DNA of 64,000 nucleotides, from NCBI GenBank assembly GCA_021809105.1, contig JAKBAM010000004.1:94337-158336 (forward strand), in the 5' to 3' direction. How positions within the stretch are numbered: the stretch's first letter is position 1; the number at the start of each line of letters is the position of its first letter. Made by a program: the position numbers and the translations under genes. This DNA comes from Actinomycetes bacterium. Its GTDB lineage: Bacteria; Actinomycetota; Acidimicrobiia; Acidimicrobiales; Palsa-688. Under the pieces are notes generated by a model. The model was not told the origin of the DNA. It saw only the letters and a list, made by a program, of their open reading frames with translations, and did no database searches. Of this stretch, positions 43,915 to 52,446 are shown one piece after another.

Positions 43915-43996
43915 GTGCGGAGCGTAGCGACTGCCTGGCGCAGCTCGTGCCGCACCGGTCAAACCGGCCGCCGACGATCGGCTCGCCACGGCGGGC

Positions 43997-44458
43997 CTAG
44001 GCGTAGGTTTCGGCCGCCACCCGCACAGTTTCGAGCGTGCGGTTCATCATCACCTGGTTGTGCGACAGGACGTCGGTGACCCCTCGCACGACGCCCCCGA
44101 GCACCTTGATCACCGAGCCGCGCCGGTCGGTAAAGGACTCCTTCACGACGGTGGCGTCCCCGTCGTCCCTCAGCTCATAGCTCCACGAGGCCACCGGCAT
44201 GCCGGCAATCGCAACGTCCCAGGCGATGATCCGCTGAGGACGCACCTGGGTGATCGTGCAGGTGGTGCTCCAGCGCCGCCATCCGCGCCTGTTGTTGCCA
44301 CGGAAACGAGCGCCGGGCGCCACCACGGTGGCGTCGTCGAGCCATCGGACGGACACACACTCGGGCGAGTAGTCCCCCATCCGTGTCGGGTCGGACAGCA
44401 GGTCCCACACCACCGCCGACGAGGCGGAGACACGCAGCTCGACCTCCACGCTCGCCAC
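43997..44458 (-). CDS. SRPBCC/polyketide-cyclase-like protein
   Basis: A 153-residue helix-grip (START/Bet v1-like) protein: VEVELRVSASSAVVWDLLSD at the N-terminus, MGDYSPECVSVRWLDD, then the SWSYELRDDGDATVVKESFT strand and a C-terminal long helix. Such folds bind hydrophobic ligands in a cavity; many act as lipid/quinone carriers or stress proteins. The substrate is unknown. It lies just upstream of the LigD-like gene on the same strand and is divergent from the DivIVA gene. Confidence 0.85.
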   Translation of the reverse strand: MASVEVELRVSASSAVVWDLLSDPTRMGDYSPECVSVRWLDDATVVAPGARFRGNNRRGWRRWSTTCTITQVRPQRIIAWDVAIAGMPVASWSYELRDDGDATVVKESFTDRRGSVIKVLGGVVRGVTDVLSHNQVMMNRTLETVRVAAETYA

Positions 44459-44638
44459 GATCCGATCCTATGCGCGCCGACAGCTGCCGCAGCCGCTCGG
44501 GAGGCCGTTGCCACGAGGATCGTTGCGCGAGGCGGTGCGCTCGGGCATGCTGGTGCACGGAGACGGCCACACCTCGGTGTGCCCGCGGGTGGAAACCTTG
44601 TCCCGCGGCGCGCGCGCCCATCTGTAGAGCAGAGGTCC

Positions 44639-45784
44639 ATGGCACTCCACATGATCAGGTCCACACCGAACTTCACGAGGTCCATGCGCGGCTATGACAT
44701 CGAGGAGGTCGATGAGTACGTCGATGCCCTGCGCGAGTCCGAGGACGAGCAGGTCGCGACGCTGGCTGCCGCCGAGGAAGCCAACCGGCTCCTAAAGGCC
44801 GAGATCGAGCGCCTCCGAGGCCGCATCGCCGAGCTCGAAGGCTGTATCCGATCCGAGACCCCCCGCTCGATCGCTGCCCTGGGCGAGCGGCTGACCCTGG
44901 TCCTCGAGCAGGCGGAAGCCGGCGCGGACGAGGCCGTGCGCTCGGCCAGGGAGGAGGCCGAAACCCTGATCGCCTCAGCTCGGGCCACCACGGAGGCGGA
45001 GCGCCTGCTGAGCGGCGCCCGCACGGTAGAAGCCGAAGAGCTCGCCGCGACACGGATCAGTGACGCAGACGAGCTGGCGCGCACCACGGAGGCAACCGCC
45101 AAGTCGCGCGCTGACGAGATCATCAGGGATGCAGAGGCACGCGCACTGGCCCGTCGGCGGGAGATCGAGGCATGGGTGGAGCGGGTCCGCGCCCACATCG
45201 AGGGAGAGGAGACCAGGGCTGCCGAGGAGTTCACCCGCGTTCGCGCCCTCCGCAATCACGAATTGACGGCGCTGGAGCGCCGACGCGAAGCCATGTTCGC
45301 CAGTCTGCGGGAGATGGCGGAAAGCCTGCGCGCCATGGTGGCGGCGGCCAAGGCGTCCACCGATGGCGGCCCAGAGGCGCTCGGCGAGCCCGGAGCGGGA
45401 CGGCTGGTACCCGGATCCGTCGCAGCACCTGATGCCTGCGAGGTCGCAGAGCCGCCGGCACTTCAAGGTGCGGGGACGCCGAGCGATGCCTCCGACGGCG
45501 ATGAGCCGCCGGCAGACTTCGAGGCGCACGGGTCGTCGTCAGCTTCGGCAACCCCCCACGCGCCTTCCGCGGCTGAGCAGTCAGCCCTGGATGCCTTCTT
45601 CGGACCGGAAGTCACACCCGTGTCCGAGGCAGCTCCGACCGCGGACCGGCATGCCGAGGAATCGGACGGCGCGGCAATGGCTCGCCCGATCACCGGACAG
45701 CCACCCTTTGACGTCGAAGCGGTCGATGGGCTCGTCGAATCGGACGCAGACGCCGGGTTTTACAGCAGCCACCGAATCCGCTGA
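44639..45784 (+). CDS. DivIVA-domain coiled-coil protein
   Basis: A 381-residue protein. The N-terminus has the DivIVA membrane-targeting block, MIRSTPNFTRSMRGYDIEEV, then DEYVDAL. A ~220-residue coiled coil follows (AEIERLRGRIAELEG, EEAETLIASARATTEAERLL, ALARRREIEAWVERVRAHIE), and the last third is a disordered acidic/Pro tail. DivIVA-domain proteins sense negative membrane curvature and organise polar growth or septation; this one looks like the AgB/Wag31-related long form of unknown partners. ATG with AGAGG upstream; several weaker starts exist nearby. Confidence 0.85.
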   Translation: MALHMIRSTPNFTRSMRGYDIEEVDEYVDALRESEDEQVATLAAAEEANRLLKAEIERLRGRIAELEGCIRSETPRSIAALGERLTLVLEQAEAGADEAVRSAREEAETLIASARATTEAERLLSGARTVEAEELAATRISDADELARTTEATAKSRADEIIRDAEARALARRREIEAWVERVRAHIEGEETRAAEEFTRVRALRNHELTALERRREAMFASLREMAESLRAMVAAAKASTDGGPEALGEPGAGRLVPGSVAAPDACEVAEPPALQGAGTPSDASDGDEPPADFEAHGSSSASATPHAPSAAEQSALDAFFGPEVTPVSEAAPTADRHAEESDGAAMARPITGQPPFDVEAVDGLVESDADAGFYSSHRIR

Positions 45785-45812
45785 CGCGCTCCGACGTCCT
45801 TTCCTCGGGTGG

Positions 45813-46265
45813 TCAGAGCGATAGTCCTGCTGCGACCGCGGCGCCGAGCTCGCGGCAGTCAGCCAGGTCGGAGGGACCCGGCGCTCCGAGCACGCCGACG
45901 GTCGCCTGAGCCGGCTTCCAGCCCAGACCCGTGGTGATGGTATCGAGGGCCCGCTGACCGCCCTCCAGCCCCTGATTGCCATGGAGGTAGGCGCCGAACG
46001 GACGGCCCCTGGTCTCGTCGATGCAGGGGTAGTAGATGGTGTCGAAGAAGTGCTTCATGGCGCCCGCTAGGTAGCCCAGGTTGACCGGCGTGCCGAGCAG
46101 GTATCCGTCAGCCTCCAGCACGTCGGTGGCGCTTGCCACCAGCGCGGCCCTGCTCACCACTTCGACGCCCTTGATTGAAGGGTCCCGAGCGCCCTCGAGA
46201 GCCGCCTGATAGCAGTCGTGGGTCGCTGGGGAGACGGTGTGATGGACGAAGAGCAGCCGGGGCAT
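45813..46265 (-). CDS. Flavodoxin-like NAD(P)H-dependent reductase
   Basis: A 150-residue flavodoxin-fold protein. FMN loops are FVHHTVSPATHDCYQAALEG at the N-terminus and YLLGTPVNLGYLAGAMKHFF followed by DTIYYPC, the WrbA/NAD(P)H-quinone-reductase-type GTPVxxGxxxxxMKxFxD motif. It should bind FMN and reduce quinones or similar. Partner unknown. It converges with the DivIVA gene across 28 bases. Confidence 0.88.
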   Translation of the reverse strand: MPRLLFVHHTVSPATHDCYQAALEGARDPSIKGVEVVSRAALVASATDVLEADGYLLGTPVNLGYLAGAMKHFFDTIYYPCIDETRGRPFGAYLHGNQGLEGGQRALDTITTGLGWKPAQATVGVLGAPGPSDLADCRELGAAVAAGLSL

Positions 46266-46317
46266 CGGGGGACGTTACCCGGAGCCGCCGTTACCGTCGG
46301 CCACCGCTCGATTGCTC

Positions 46318-46740
46318 TCAGGCGGGTCGGGCCTGCGGCTCGCCTCTCTCTGCCCAGCGTGCAGCGACCCGATGCCGGCGGGACTGAGCCCGATCAGCCC
46401 GATTCATACCGCCCCACACCCCGCTCAACGACGGGCCCTGCGCCAAAGCCCACGTCCGGCACTCTTCCGCCACTAGGCAACCGGCGCAAACAGCCTTGGC
46501 CTGCGCGTCCGCATCCCGCTCGTCGCTCAACCACGCCAAACCACCGGCGTCCCCTTCGTTGAACCACGAGATGTAAAACGGCGCTTCATGGCAGGCGGCG
46601 TCGGCGTGCCAAGCCGGCCGGCTGCGCTCCAGGATGCCGAGAAGGTCCTCGATGCCTAGACCGGTGGCTGGGTCCGCTGGAAAAAGAGCCATATCCACCC
46701 ATCGGGTCGATTCGGGAAACCTTGAGGAAAGACCAGTCAA
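46318..46740 (-). CDS. WhiB-family transcriptional regulator
   Basis: A 140-residue WhiB-like protein. The four iron-sulfur cysteines are Cys50 (DAACHEA), Cys85, Cys88 and Cys94 (AVCAGCLVAEECRTWAL), spaced C-x2-C-x5-C, and the GVWGG turn follows. The C-terminus is basic (RRHRVAARWAERGEPQ), the DNA-binding tail. It would sense redox/NO through a [4Fe-4S] cluster and act with a sigma factor. The start is uncertain: TTG at 46740 directly after GGGAGG, or an internal GTG/ATG near 46690. Divergent from the CBS protein over ~140 bases. Confidence 0.93.
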   Translation of the reverse strand: MTGLSSRFPESTRWVDMALFPADPATGLGIEDLLGILERSRPAWHADAACHEAPFYISWFNEGDAGGLAWLSDERDADAQAKAVCAGCLVAEECRTWALAQGPSLSGVWGGMNRADRAQSRRHRVAARWAERGEPQARPA

Positions 46741-46882
46741 ACCTCCCGTCGCCTGGGCCTGCGTGCTCTTCGTTGTTCGCGATATTTGCCCGTTTTAAGA
46801 CAACCGCGCACCGACGTCACCCAAGCACTACGCTGTATGAGAGCGATTTATACCTCGCCCATGCCTCAAGGGGGGATGTCGT

Positions 46883-47314
46883 ATGAAGGTGGATGCGCTG
46901 CTGCGCAGCAAGGGCACCGCCGTCGTCACGGTGCGCCCGGACCAGTCCGTAGGGGATGCCGTCAGCATTCTCACTGCGCACAGAATAGGAGCGCTGGTCG
47001 TGTCGCCCGACCGTCGGATCGTCGCCGGCATCGTCTCGGAACGTGACATCGTCGCCCTGCTGGACAGCCGGCAGTCCGCCGCCCTGGATACCTCGGTGGC
47101 TTCTGTCATGGTGACTGACGTCCAGACCTGCAACCTGACCGACGAGGTAGCGTCACTGATGCGGGTGATGACCAACCTGCGGATCCGACATCTACCGGTG
47201 ATCCAGGATGGCGAACTCGCGGGAATGGTCAGCATCGGTGACGTCGTCAAGGCGCGAGTCGACGAGCTGGAAGTGGACCGAGACCGCCTTCACGACTTCA
47301 TCAACGCCCGTTGA
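46883..47314 (+). CDS. CBS-domain protein (tandem CBS pair)
   Basis: A 143-residue protein made of two CBS domains, VRPDQSVGDAVSILTAHRIG to GIVSERDIVALL and VMVTDVQTCNLTDEVASLMR to GMVSIGDVVKARVDELE. Tandem CBS pairs bind AMP/ATP/SAM as energy or redox sensors and dimerise. GGGGGG lies six bases before the ATG, a strong ribosome site. It is divergent from the WhiB gene and its end overlaps the convergent glycosyltransferase stop by 14 bases. Confidence 0.93.
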   Translation: MKVDALLRSKGTAVVTVRPDQSVGDAVSILTAHRIGALVVSPDRRIVAGIVSERDIVALLDSRQSAALDTSVASVMVTDVQTCNLTDEVASLMRVMTNLRIRHLPVIQDGELAGMVSIGDVVKARVDELEVDRDRLHDFINAR

Positions 47315-49067
47315 GCATGCTGCTGGCCGCTCCGCGGGGGCACAGACCTGCGGGCGTGATGGGCGCAGGACCTTCCTCGGCCCCTTCGCTGAACCGGTAC
47401 AACAGGATCGTGCCATCGAGGCGCCCGACAGGACAGTAGGCGCGAAGCCACCCGAGCTGAGGGTACCCTCCGGCGGTGAGCACGGACGCTGAGACCGCCA
47501 CCCACCCTCGGATGCTGCGAGGATCGACCGACACGAGTTGCGATCCGTGGTGGACCAGCAGCGGCCGGGCGCCCGGGATGTCGGCCACGGTGAGATCCAG
47601 CCCGAAGGATGCGACGAATGCGCGATGGACCGTCGCCCAGCGCCTCAGCACATAGAAGTCCTGGCCCCAGTCGAGGGAGGAGTTGCTCGCCACCTGGTAG
47701 GAAGGTCCGAGGCCGGGATCGACCCATGCCAAGGAATTGGGTGCCGAGCGGACCGTCTGGACGAGTGCCACGCCCGGGAGAGCCACGAGCAGGCAGACCG
47801 CTACGCGGCCCTTAGCTCGGGCGGGTTCGGGTTGGCGTGGCGCCGGCGGACTCATGGGGTCCTCGGCGGATGGCATTCGCAGGTCGGCGACGCGTTCGGC
47901 GATCGGGGATGCGAGGATGCACCACAACGCCAGGATCGGTAGGACGTAGCGCACGCCGATGTCCCGCTTCACCTGTAGGAGCTCCACAGCCAGGACCGCT
48001 GCAGGGAGAGCCACTGCGACCATCGCCTGGCGCCGGACCGGCTCGGTTAGGCGGATGCAGGCGACCGAGCCGCCCACCAGGATCGCCAGCGTGGCCCAGG
48101 GCACCTTGACTGCCATGCTCAAGGGCCAGTACCACCATCTGCCCCCGGTCCACGACATGCCGAGCAGGTATCCGGTCGAGGGACGGGTGTCGTAGGTGAG
48201 CAAGTATTGGAGACCGTGGACGAAGGGCGCTGGCACCACGACGTAGGGCAGCAGGGACGCCGGATCGAACACCGCGTACGAGACCGCAACGGTCGCCCAC
48301 GCCGCGCCTCCCACCGGAATTAGCCGACCGATCGCCCGCCACCCAGCGATCCGCCAGCCGGCGGCGACGACGACCACCGCCACCACCGCGGCCATCCCCA
48401 GCCCATCTTCGTTGGCTAACGAGACCCCGCCGCACGCCATACCTACAACGGCGAGGCGCAGCCGGGTCGGTTGGCGCAGAACGCCGAGAAACGCCCAAGC
48501 CAACAGCACGGTGGCCAGGGCCATGGGGATGTCGATGCCATCCACGTGCGCCAAGCCCAATGTCAATGGATCAGCTAGCCAGAGGACGGCGGCTAGGAGC
48601 CCCGCCCGGCGGCCGAACAACGAGCAGCCCAGCCGAAAGATGACGGCACCGACAGCGACGGCTTCCAGCAGCGGCACCAGGCGAGAGAGCAGCATCACCA
48701 TCCGCAACTTCCCAGCGCGCAGCTGAGCTTGGGTGAAGAGCTCCGAGTACTGGTGCTCGTTCATGTAGCGGTAGCCGGTGGGCACCACCGGATGGGCCAG
48801 AAGCACGGGCAGCGCGGCAAGGGCCTTGCCGAGCGCCGGGTGCTCCTCGTCGAAGGTGACATCGTGAGCCGTGACGGCGACTACACCCGCCGCTATGTAG
48901 GTCGGCTCGTCGTAGGTTGGTGCATCGGTCCACGCCTGCCATAATCCCAAGCCCAGAAAAGCCGCACTGACGACCACCAGTACGAGTGCCTGTAGCCCGC
49001 CCCTCCGGGGGGTCCAGTAGGTGGCCGACACAACTCGAGGCGTCAGCTGCAGCGGCTGCTCGGCCAT
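47301..49067 (-). CDS. GT39/ArnT-like membrane glycosyltransferase
   Basis: A 588-residue polytopic membrane protein with about 11-12 hydrophobic segments. The first loop has WTDAPTYDEPTYIAAGVV, the DE(P)xY catalytic acidic pair of GT-C (PMT/ArnT/GT39) enzymes, and a C-terminal soluble region contains SNSSLDWGQDFYVLRRW. GT-C enzymes take a sugar from a polyprenol-phosphate donor outside the membrane and transfer it to protein or lipid; the GT2 enzyme at 39 kb could supply such a donor. The start MAEQPLQLTPR (49067) was chosen; a longer in-frame reading exists. Confidence 0.85.
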   Translation of the reverse strand: MAEQPLQLTPRVVSATYWTPRRGGLQALVLVVVSAAFLGLGLWQAWTDAPTYDEPTYIAAGVVAVTAHDVTFDEEHPALGKALAALPVLLAHPVVPTGYRYMNEHQYSELFTQAQLRAGKLRMVMLLSRLVPLLEAVAVGAVIFRLGCSLFGRRAGLLAAVLWLADPLTLGLAHVDGIDIPMALATVLLAWAFLGVLRQPTRLRLAVVGMACGGVSLANEDGLGMAAVVAVVVVAAGWRIAGWRAIGRLIPVGGAAWATVAVSYAVFDPASLLPYVVVPAPFVHGLQYLLTYDTRPSTGYLLGMSWTGGRWWYWPLSMAVKVPWATLAILVGGSVACIRLTEPVRRQAMVAVALPAAVLAVELLQVKRDIGVRYVLPILALWCILASPIAERVADLRMPSAEDPMSPPAPRQPEPARAKGRVAVCLLVALPGVALVQTVRSAPNSLAWVDPGLGPSYQVASNSSLDWGQDFYVLRRWATVHRAFVASFGLDLTVADIPGARPLLVHHGSQLVSVDPRSIRGWVAVSASVLTAGGYPQLGWLRAYCPVGRLDGTILLYRFSEGAEEGPAPITPAGLCPRGAASSMLNGR

Positions 49068-49160
49068 CCATCGGACACTACCGTCGGCGGCTGAGAGCGC
49101 AGTCCCTTCTGCCGGCAGCACGCCCCGAGCGACCCCGACCCGAGCGGTAGCGTCACCGCG

Positions 49161-50735
49161 ATGACCTCGGAGGCGACCCTGGTGGGTCGCCGACCGCCGC
49201 CCTCGAGGCGTCGCGGCCCTTGGCGCGGCCCTTGGCCGTGGATCGTGACAGTCCTTCTCGTGTACCTGGTGGTGCTCCTCGACATCTCCGTACACGAGTA
49301 CGGGAGCTACAACCTCAGCTGGGATTTCGGACAAGCCGAGCAAGCTTGGCACCTGATAGCCCACGGGAACCTGAACCCCTACGACACCCTGCACCAACAC
49401 GCCTGGTGGCAGGACCATGGCGCGTTCCTGATCTGGCTCCTCGCTCCGCTCTACTGGATCGCTCCCAATGACGGTCTCACCCTGCTGGTCGTGCAGGATC
49501 TCGCCATCGTCGTAGCCATCGCTGCGGCGGCGGATTGGACGATCCTCTTCAGCGCCCGGCGGGGGGCCGCGCCGATCATCACCAACGTATGTGTCGGCAC
49601 CCTGATCGCTCTGTGCGTATTCAACGTCGGCCTGTACGCCACCGTCCTCTACGACTTCCACGACCAGGTGCTCGGCACCGCCTTTTTGATCCTCACCGGG
49701 CGCGACGTCTACGCCGGGCGCCGTCGCCGCGCGCTCCTTTGGGGGGCCCTGACCTTGCTATCCATGGACCTCAGCGCACTCAACCTGGCCGCGCTGGGCG
49801 TGGGGCTCGCGCTGATCGAACGCCGGTTGCGTCGGGCTGGAGCGCTGATGGCACTGGCAGGGGTTGCCTGGTACCTGGGCATCGGACTGGCCGGCGGTTC
49901 CAGGGGCACGACGCTCGCCTACTACGACCGGATCGCCGGTCGTCACCTCACGGGCGGCCTCGGCGATTATGGCGCCATCGCTCGCGGCGCGTTGCGGCAC
50001 CCGACTCGGGTCCTCCACCAACTCAACGCCTACCGCTACCCGCTCTACGAGGACCTCGTCCCGTCCGGCATCCTCGGTTTGGCTGAGCCGAGCGTCGTCC
50101 TGGCGATTCTGGCGGTGATCATTCCGGGCGCCGTCAGCTCCTACGGCGGCTTCATCAAGTTGGGTTTCCAGAACACTCCGGCGTACCTGCTGGCCGCTGT
50201 CGGATCGAGTCTGGTGCTCGCCCGGGTGGCTTCGCCGCCTCGGCAACCGGCACCCGAACCGTCAACCCCGGTAACGGGCGGGCGGCAACCGCGCTCTCGC
50301 ACCGCCCTCGTCGTCGTGCTCGCAGCCGTCACGACCTCCTTCGGCCTGGCATGTGATGCCACCGTGGCCGCCAGAGGTGGAGAGATCGACTTCAGCGTCA
50401 GCGCGGCCGCAGCGCAACAGCTCGCCGTCGTCCGCCGCCTCACCCCGTCCGGCTCCGAGGTGGCCGTCCCCTTCGGGGTCATCGGACGCTTCTCGGGCAG
50501 GCGTTACGCCTACCTGATCCACGACCTGCCCTGGAAGCTACCCGTCGCAACACGGGTGGTGGAGGTCATCTTCGCCCCCCACGCCGGCAACGAGTGGCTG
50601 CCGGGCGCCAAAATCGACGCCGCGGAGACCGCCCTGGTTCGCCTCTACCGAGCGAAAGTCCTCTTCGCCGGAACCCAAGCTCAGGCATACGAGGTCACCA
50701 GCATCGCCCCTGGGGGGAGCATCACACTTCCCTGA
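49161..50735 (+). CDS. DUF2079 polytopic membrane protein
   Basis: A 524-residue integral membrane protein. The N-terminal block SYNLSWDFGQAEQAWHLIAH and the following GNLNPYDTLH with HAWWQDHGAFLIWLLAPLYW match DUF2079, a family of GT-C-like proteins, with about nine hydrophobic segments and a soluble C-terminal domain (VAVPFGVIGRFSGRRYAYL). No enzymatic activity has been assigned. Divergent from the GT39-like gene across ~90 bases, so the two may share a regulatory region and a role in surface glycans. Confidence 0.82.
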   Translation: MTSEATLVGRRPPPSRRRGPWRGPWPWIVTVLLVYLVVLLDISVHEYGSYNLSWDFGQAEQAWHLIAHGNLNPYDTLHQHAWWQDHGAFLIWLLAPLYWIAPNDGLTLLVVQDLAIVVAIAAAADWTILFSARRGAAPIITNVCVGTLIALCVFNVGLYATVLYDFHDQVLGTAFLILTGRDVYAGRRRRALLWGALTLLSMDLSALNLAALGVGLALIERRLRRAGALMALAGVAWYLGIGLAGGSRGTTLAYYDRIAGRHLTGGLGDYGAIARGALRHPTRVLHQLNAYRYPLYEDLVPSGILGLAEPSVVLAILAVIIPGAVSSYGGFIKLGFQNTPAYLLAAVGSSLVLARVASPPRQPAPEPSTPVTGGRQPRSRTALVVVLAAVTTSFGLACDATVAARGGEIDFSVSAAAAQQLAVVRRLTPSGSEVAVPFGVIGRFSGRRYAYLIHDLPWKLPVATRVVEVIFAPHAGNEWLPGAKIDAAETALVRLYRAKVLFAGTQAQAYEVTSIAPGGSITLP

Positions 50736-50761
50736 CCCTGCGACATGGCAGCAGACTCGGT

Positions 50762-52174
50762 CTACCGGTTGGCGTCGACGGTGGTCTGTGGGTCCTCGCC
50801 TAGGCTCCCGCCGACCTTTTCGACGGTGTCTTCGCCACGCCCCGTGCCATGCACGAAAACACGGTTGCGTCCCGCCCTCTTGGCCTCGCTCAGTGCCGCG
50901 TCCGCTCGCCCGATGGCAACCGGGAGATCCTCACCGACGGCCACGTCCACGACGCCGAAACTGACTGTGAAGCGGGGTAGGCCCGCCACTGTGACGGCCA
51001 CGTCAAGCCTCGCCCGAACGGTGTCGAGGATCTCACGGGCTTTGGGCAGGGGGCAGGCCACCAGCGCCACGACGAACTCCTCGCCTCCGTGGCGGCAGAC
51101 GAGATCCTGGGCTCGCACAGATTCGGTGAGAACCTGAGAGAAGAGCCGCAGTGCCCGGTCGCCTGTCTCGTGGCCGTAGGTGTCGTTGAGCGCCTTGAAG
51201 TGGTCAAGATCGGCCATGGCTACCACGAGGGAGCTCGATCCTCCGCGTTGCGCCGAGAGGCGCTGCTCGAAAGCTCGCCGGTTGAGTAGGCCGGTCAGGT
51301 TGTCGGTGGTCGCTTGCAGCTGCGTCTCAGCCATGACTCGCAGCAGGCCGATCCGTGCACCAGCGAGCTTTGCCAGGTTGCCGAGATCCTGCAACGAGTC
51401 ATCCCCGAAGGTCTTCCCCGCCTGCCCGGTGGCGTGGATGACACCCACCGTGCGGCCCATGATCGACACCGGAACGCAGAGCCCCGACATACCCCCACCT
51501 GGCCGTTCGCGAAGCTTGGGACAGGCGTCGAGATCGTCACTGTCCACGAACTGCTGGATCTGTGCGCGGCGCGCCGCCGGGCAATGGTCGGGCGAGTCGA
51601 CTCCGCAGCACGGGGCAGAGCCATCTGGAGAGGAATGAGCCATGCGGATCAGGTGAGCGTGGCTGTTGTCCGCCAACAACAGCTCGACGGGAGACTCCGG
51701 CAGCGTCGAGTGCAGCGAGCGCTGTACCACATCGATCACCTCCGACTCGCCCCCAGCCATGTCCAAAGCGTTGGCGAGTCGGCGTTCGAACTCCCGCCGG
51801 TGCACCTGGCCGGCTTGATTCGCAGCCTGAAGGTCAGCCTCCTCCAGGGCGGCAGTCAGCTCCCGGTTGAGGGACGCGACCAAGCGGTCGGTCCTTACCT
51901 GCTGGGAGACGCTGATCCGCAGGACCAGGTAGATCAACGGAAGCAGAACGGCGAAAGCCCAGGCCCAGAGCACCAGGTACCGCAAGCTCCCATGGGTGGT
52001 GACCTCGGTGAGGAGAAGCGCCGGCACGCTCATGGCTGGCATCACCACCGCCGCGGTGACCATGGTCAACCACTTCAAGCGGATGACACGACGCTGAGCC
52101 CGCTTCCAGTCGTCGGCAGTGACCCGGCCGGCTGGGCCTGACCCGACCCTCGATGAAGATGGATCTGGGGGCAT
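50762..52174 (-). CDS. GAF-GGDEF diguanylate cyclase with two membrane helices
   Basis: A 470-residue protein. Two hydrophobic helices near the N-terminus (WLTMVTAAVVMPAMSVPALL and YLVLWAWAFAVLLPLIYLVL), a short coiled coil, then a GAF-like domain with CVPVSIMGRTVGVIHATG and several cysteines (APCCGVDSPDHCPAA), then GGDEF. The active site GGEEF is at about 363-367 and the inhibitory RxxD (RAQD) five residues before it; DLDHFKALNDTYGHETGD precedes. It should synthesise c-di-GMP. The GAF cysteines may bind a ligand or metal. The ATG at 52174 was used; a TTG ten codons upstream is possible. Confidence 0.92.
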   Translation of the reverse strand: MPPDPSSSRVGSGPAGRVTADDWKRAQRRVIRLKWLTMVTAAVVMPAMSVPALLLTEVTTHGSLRYLVLWAWAFAVLLPLIYLVLRISVSQQVRTDRLVASLNRELTAALEEADLQAANQAGQVHRREFERRLANALDMAGGESEVIDVVQRSLHSTLPESPVELLLADNSHAHLIRMAHSSPDGSAPCCGVDSPDHCPAARRAQIQQFVDSDDLDACPKLRERPGGGMSGLCVPVSIMGRTVGVIHATGQAGKTFGDDSLQDLGNLAKLAGARIGLLRVMAETQLQATTDNLTGLLNRRAFEQRLSAQRGGSSSLVVAMADLDHFKALNDTYGHETGDRALRLFSQVLTESVRAQDLVCRHGGEEFVVALVACPLPKAREILDTVRARLDVAVTVAGLPRFTVSFGVVDVAVGEDLPVAIGRADAALSEAKRAGRNRVFVHGTGRGEDTVEKVGGSLGEDPQTTVDANR

Positions 52175-52251
52175 GCTGCAATATCGGCGCTCGAGCGCCT
52201 CCAATGAGGTGAGCGTTCAATACCGGCAAAGCAAGAAGGCTCCTCAGGGCC

Positions 52252-52320
52252 CTACCCCTCGCCCTTGTGCCGGTCCCACAGCCAGCGCAACGTCAAGAAC
52301 TCGGCAATCTTCTTCAGCAT
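52252..52320 (-). CDS. Possible 22-residue microprotein
   Basis: A short reading frame, ATG to TAG, encoding MLKKIAEFLTLRWLWDRHKGE and a last Gly. A strong AAGGGGGA ribosome site lies three to four bases before the ATG. The peptide is basic with an aromatic-rich helix, like membrane-surface microproteins seen in actinobacteria. It stands alone between the second diguanylate cyclase and gabD1. At this length chance occurrence cannot be excluded. Confidence 0.4.
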   Translation of the reverse strand: MLKKIAEFLTLRWLWDRHKGEG

Positions 52321-52446
52321 TGGTCCCCCTTATCGTGGTGATCTGGTATAGCACCTGCCGCCACGGTTCGCGACGAGGCCCTCGACGTGAGCCGAGCGCA
52401 GATGGGTACAGCAAGGGTCGGTGAGTCCCCGCCACGAGGAGAGTAC

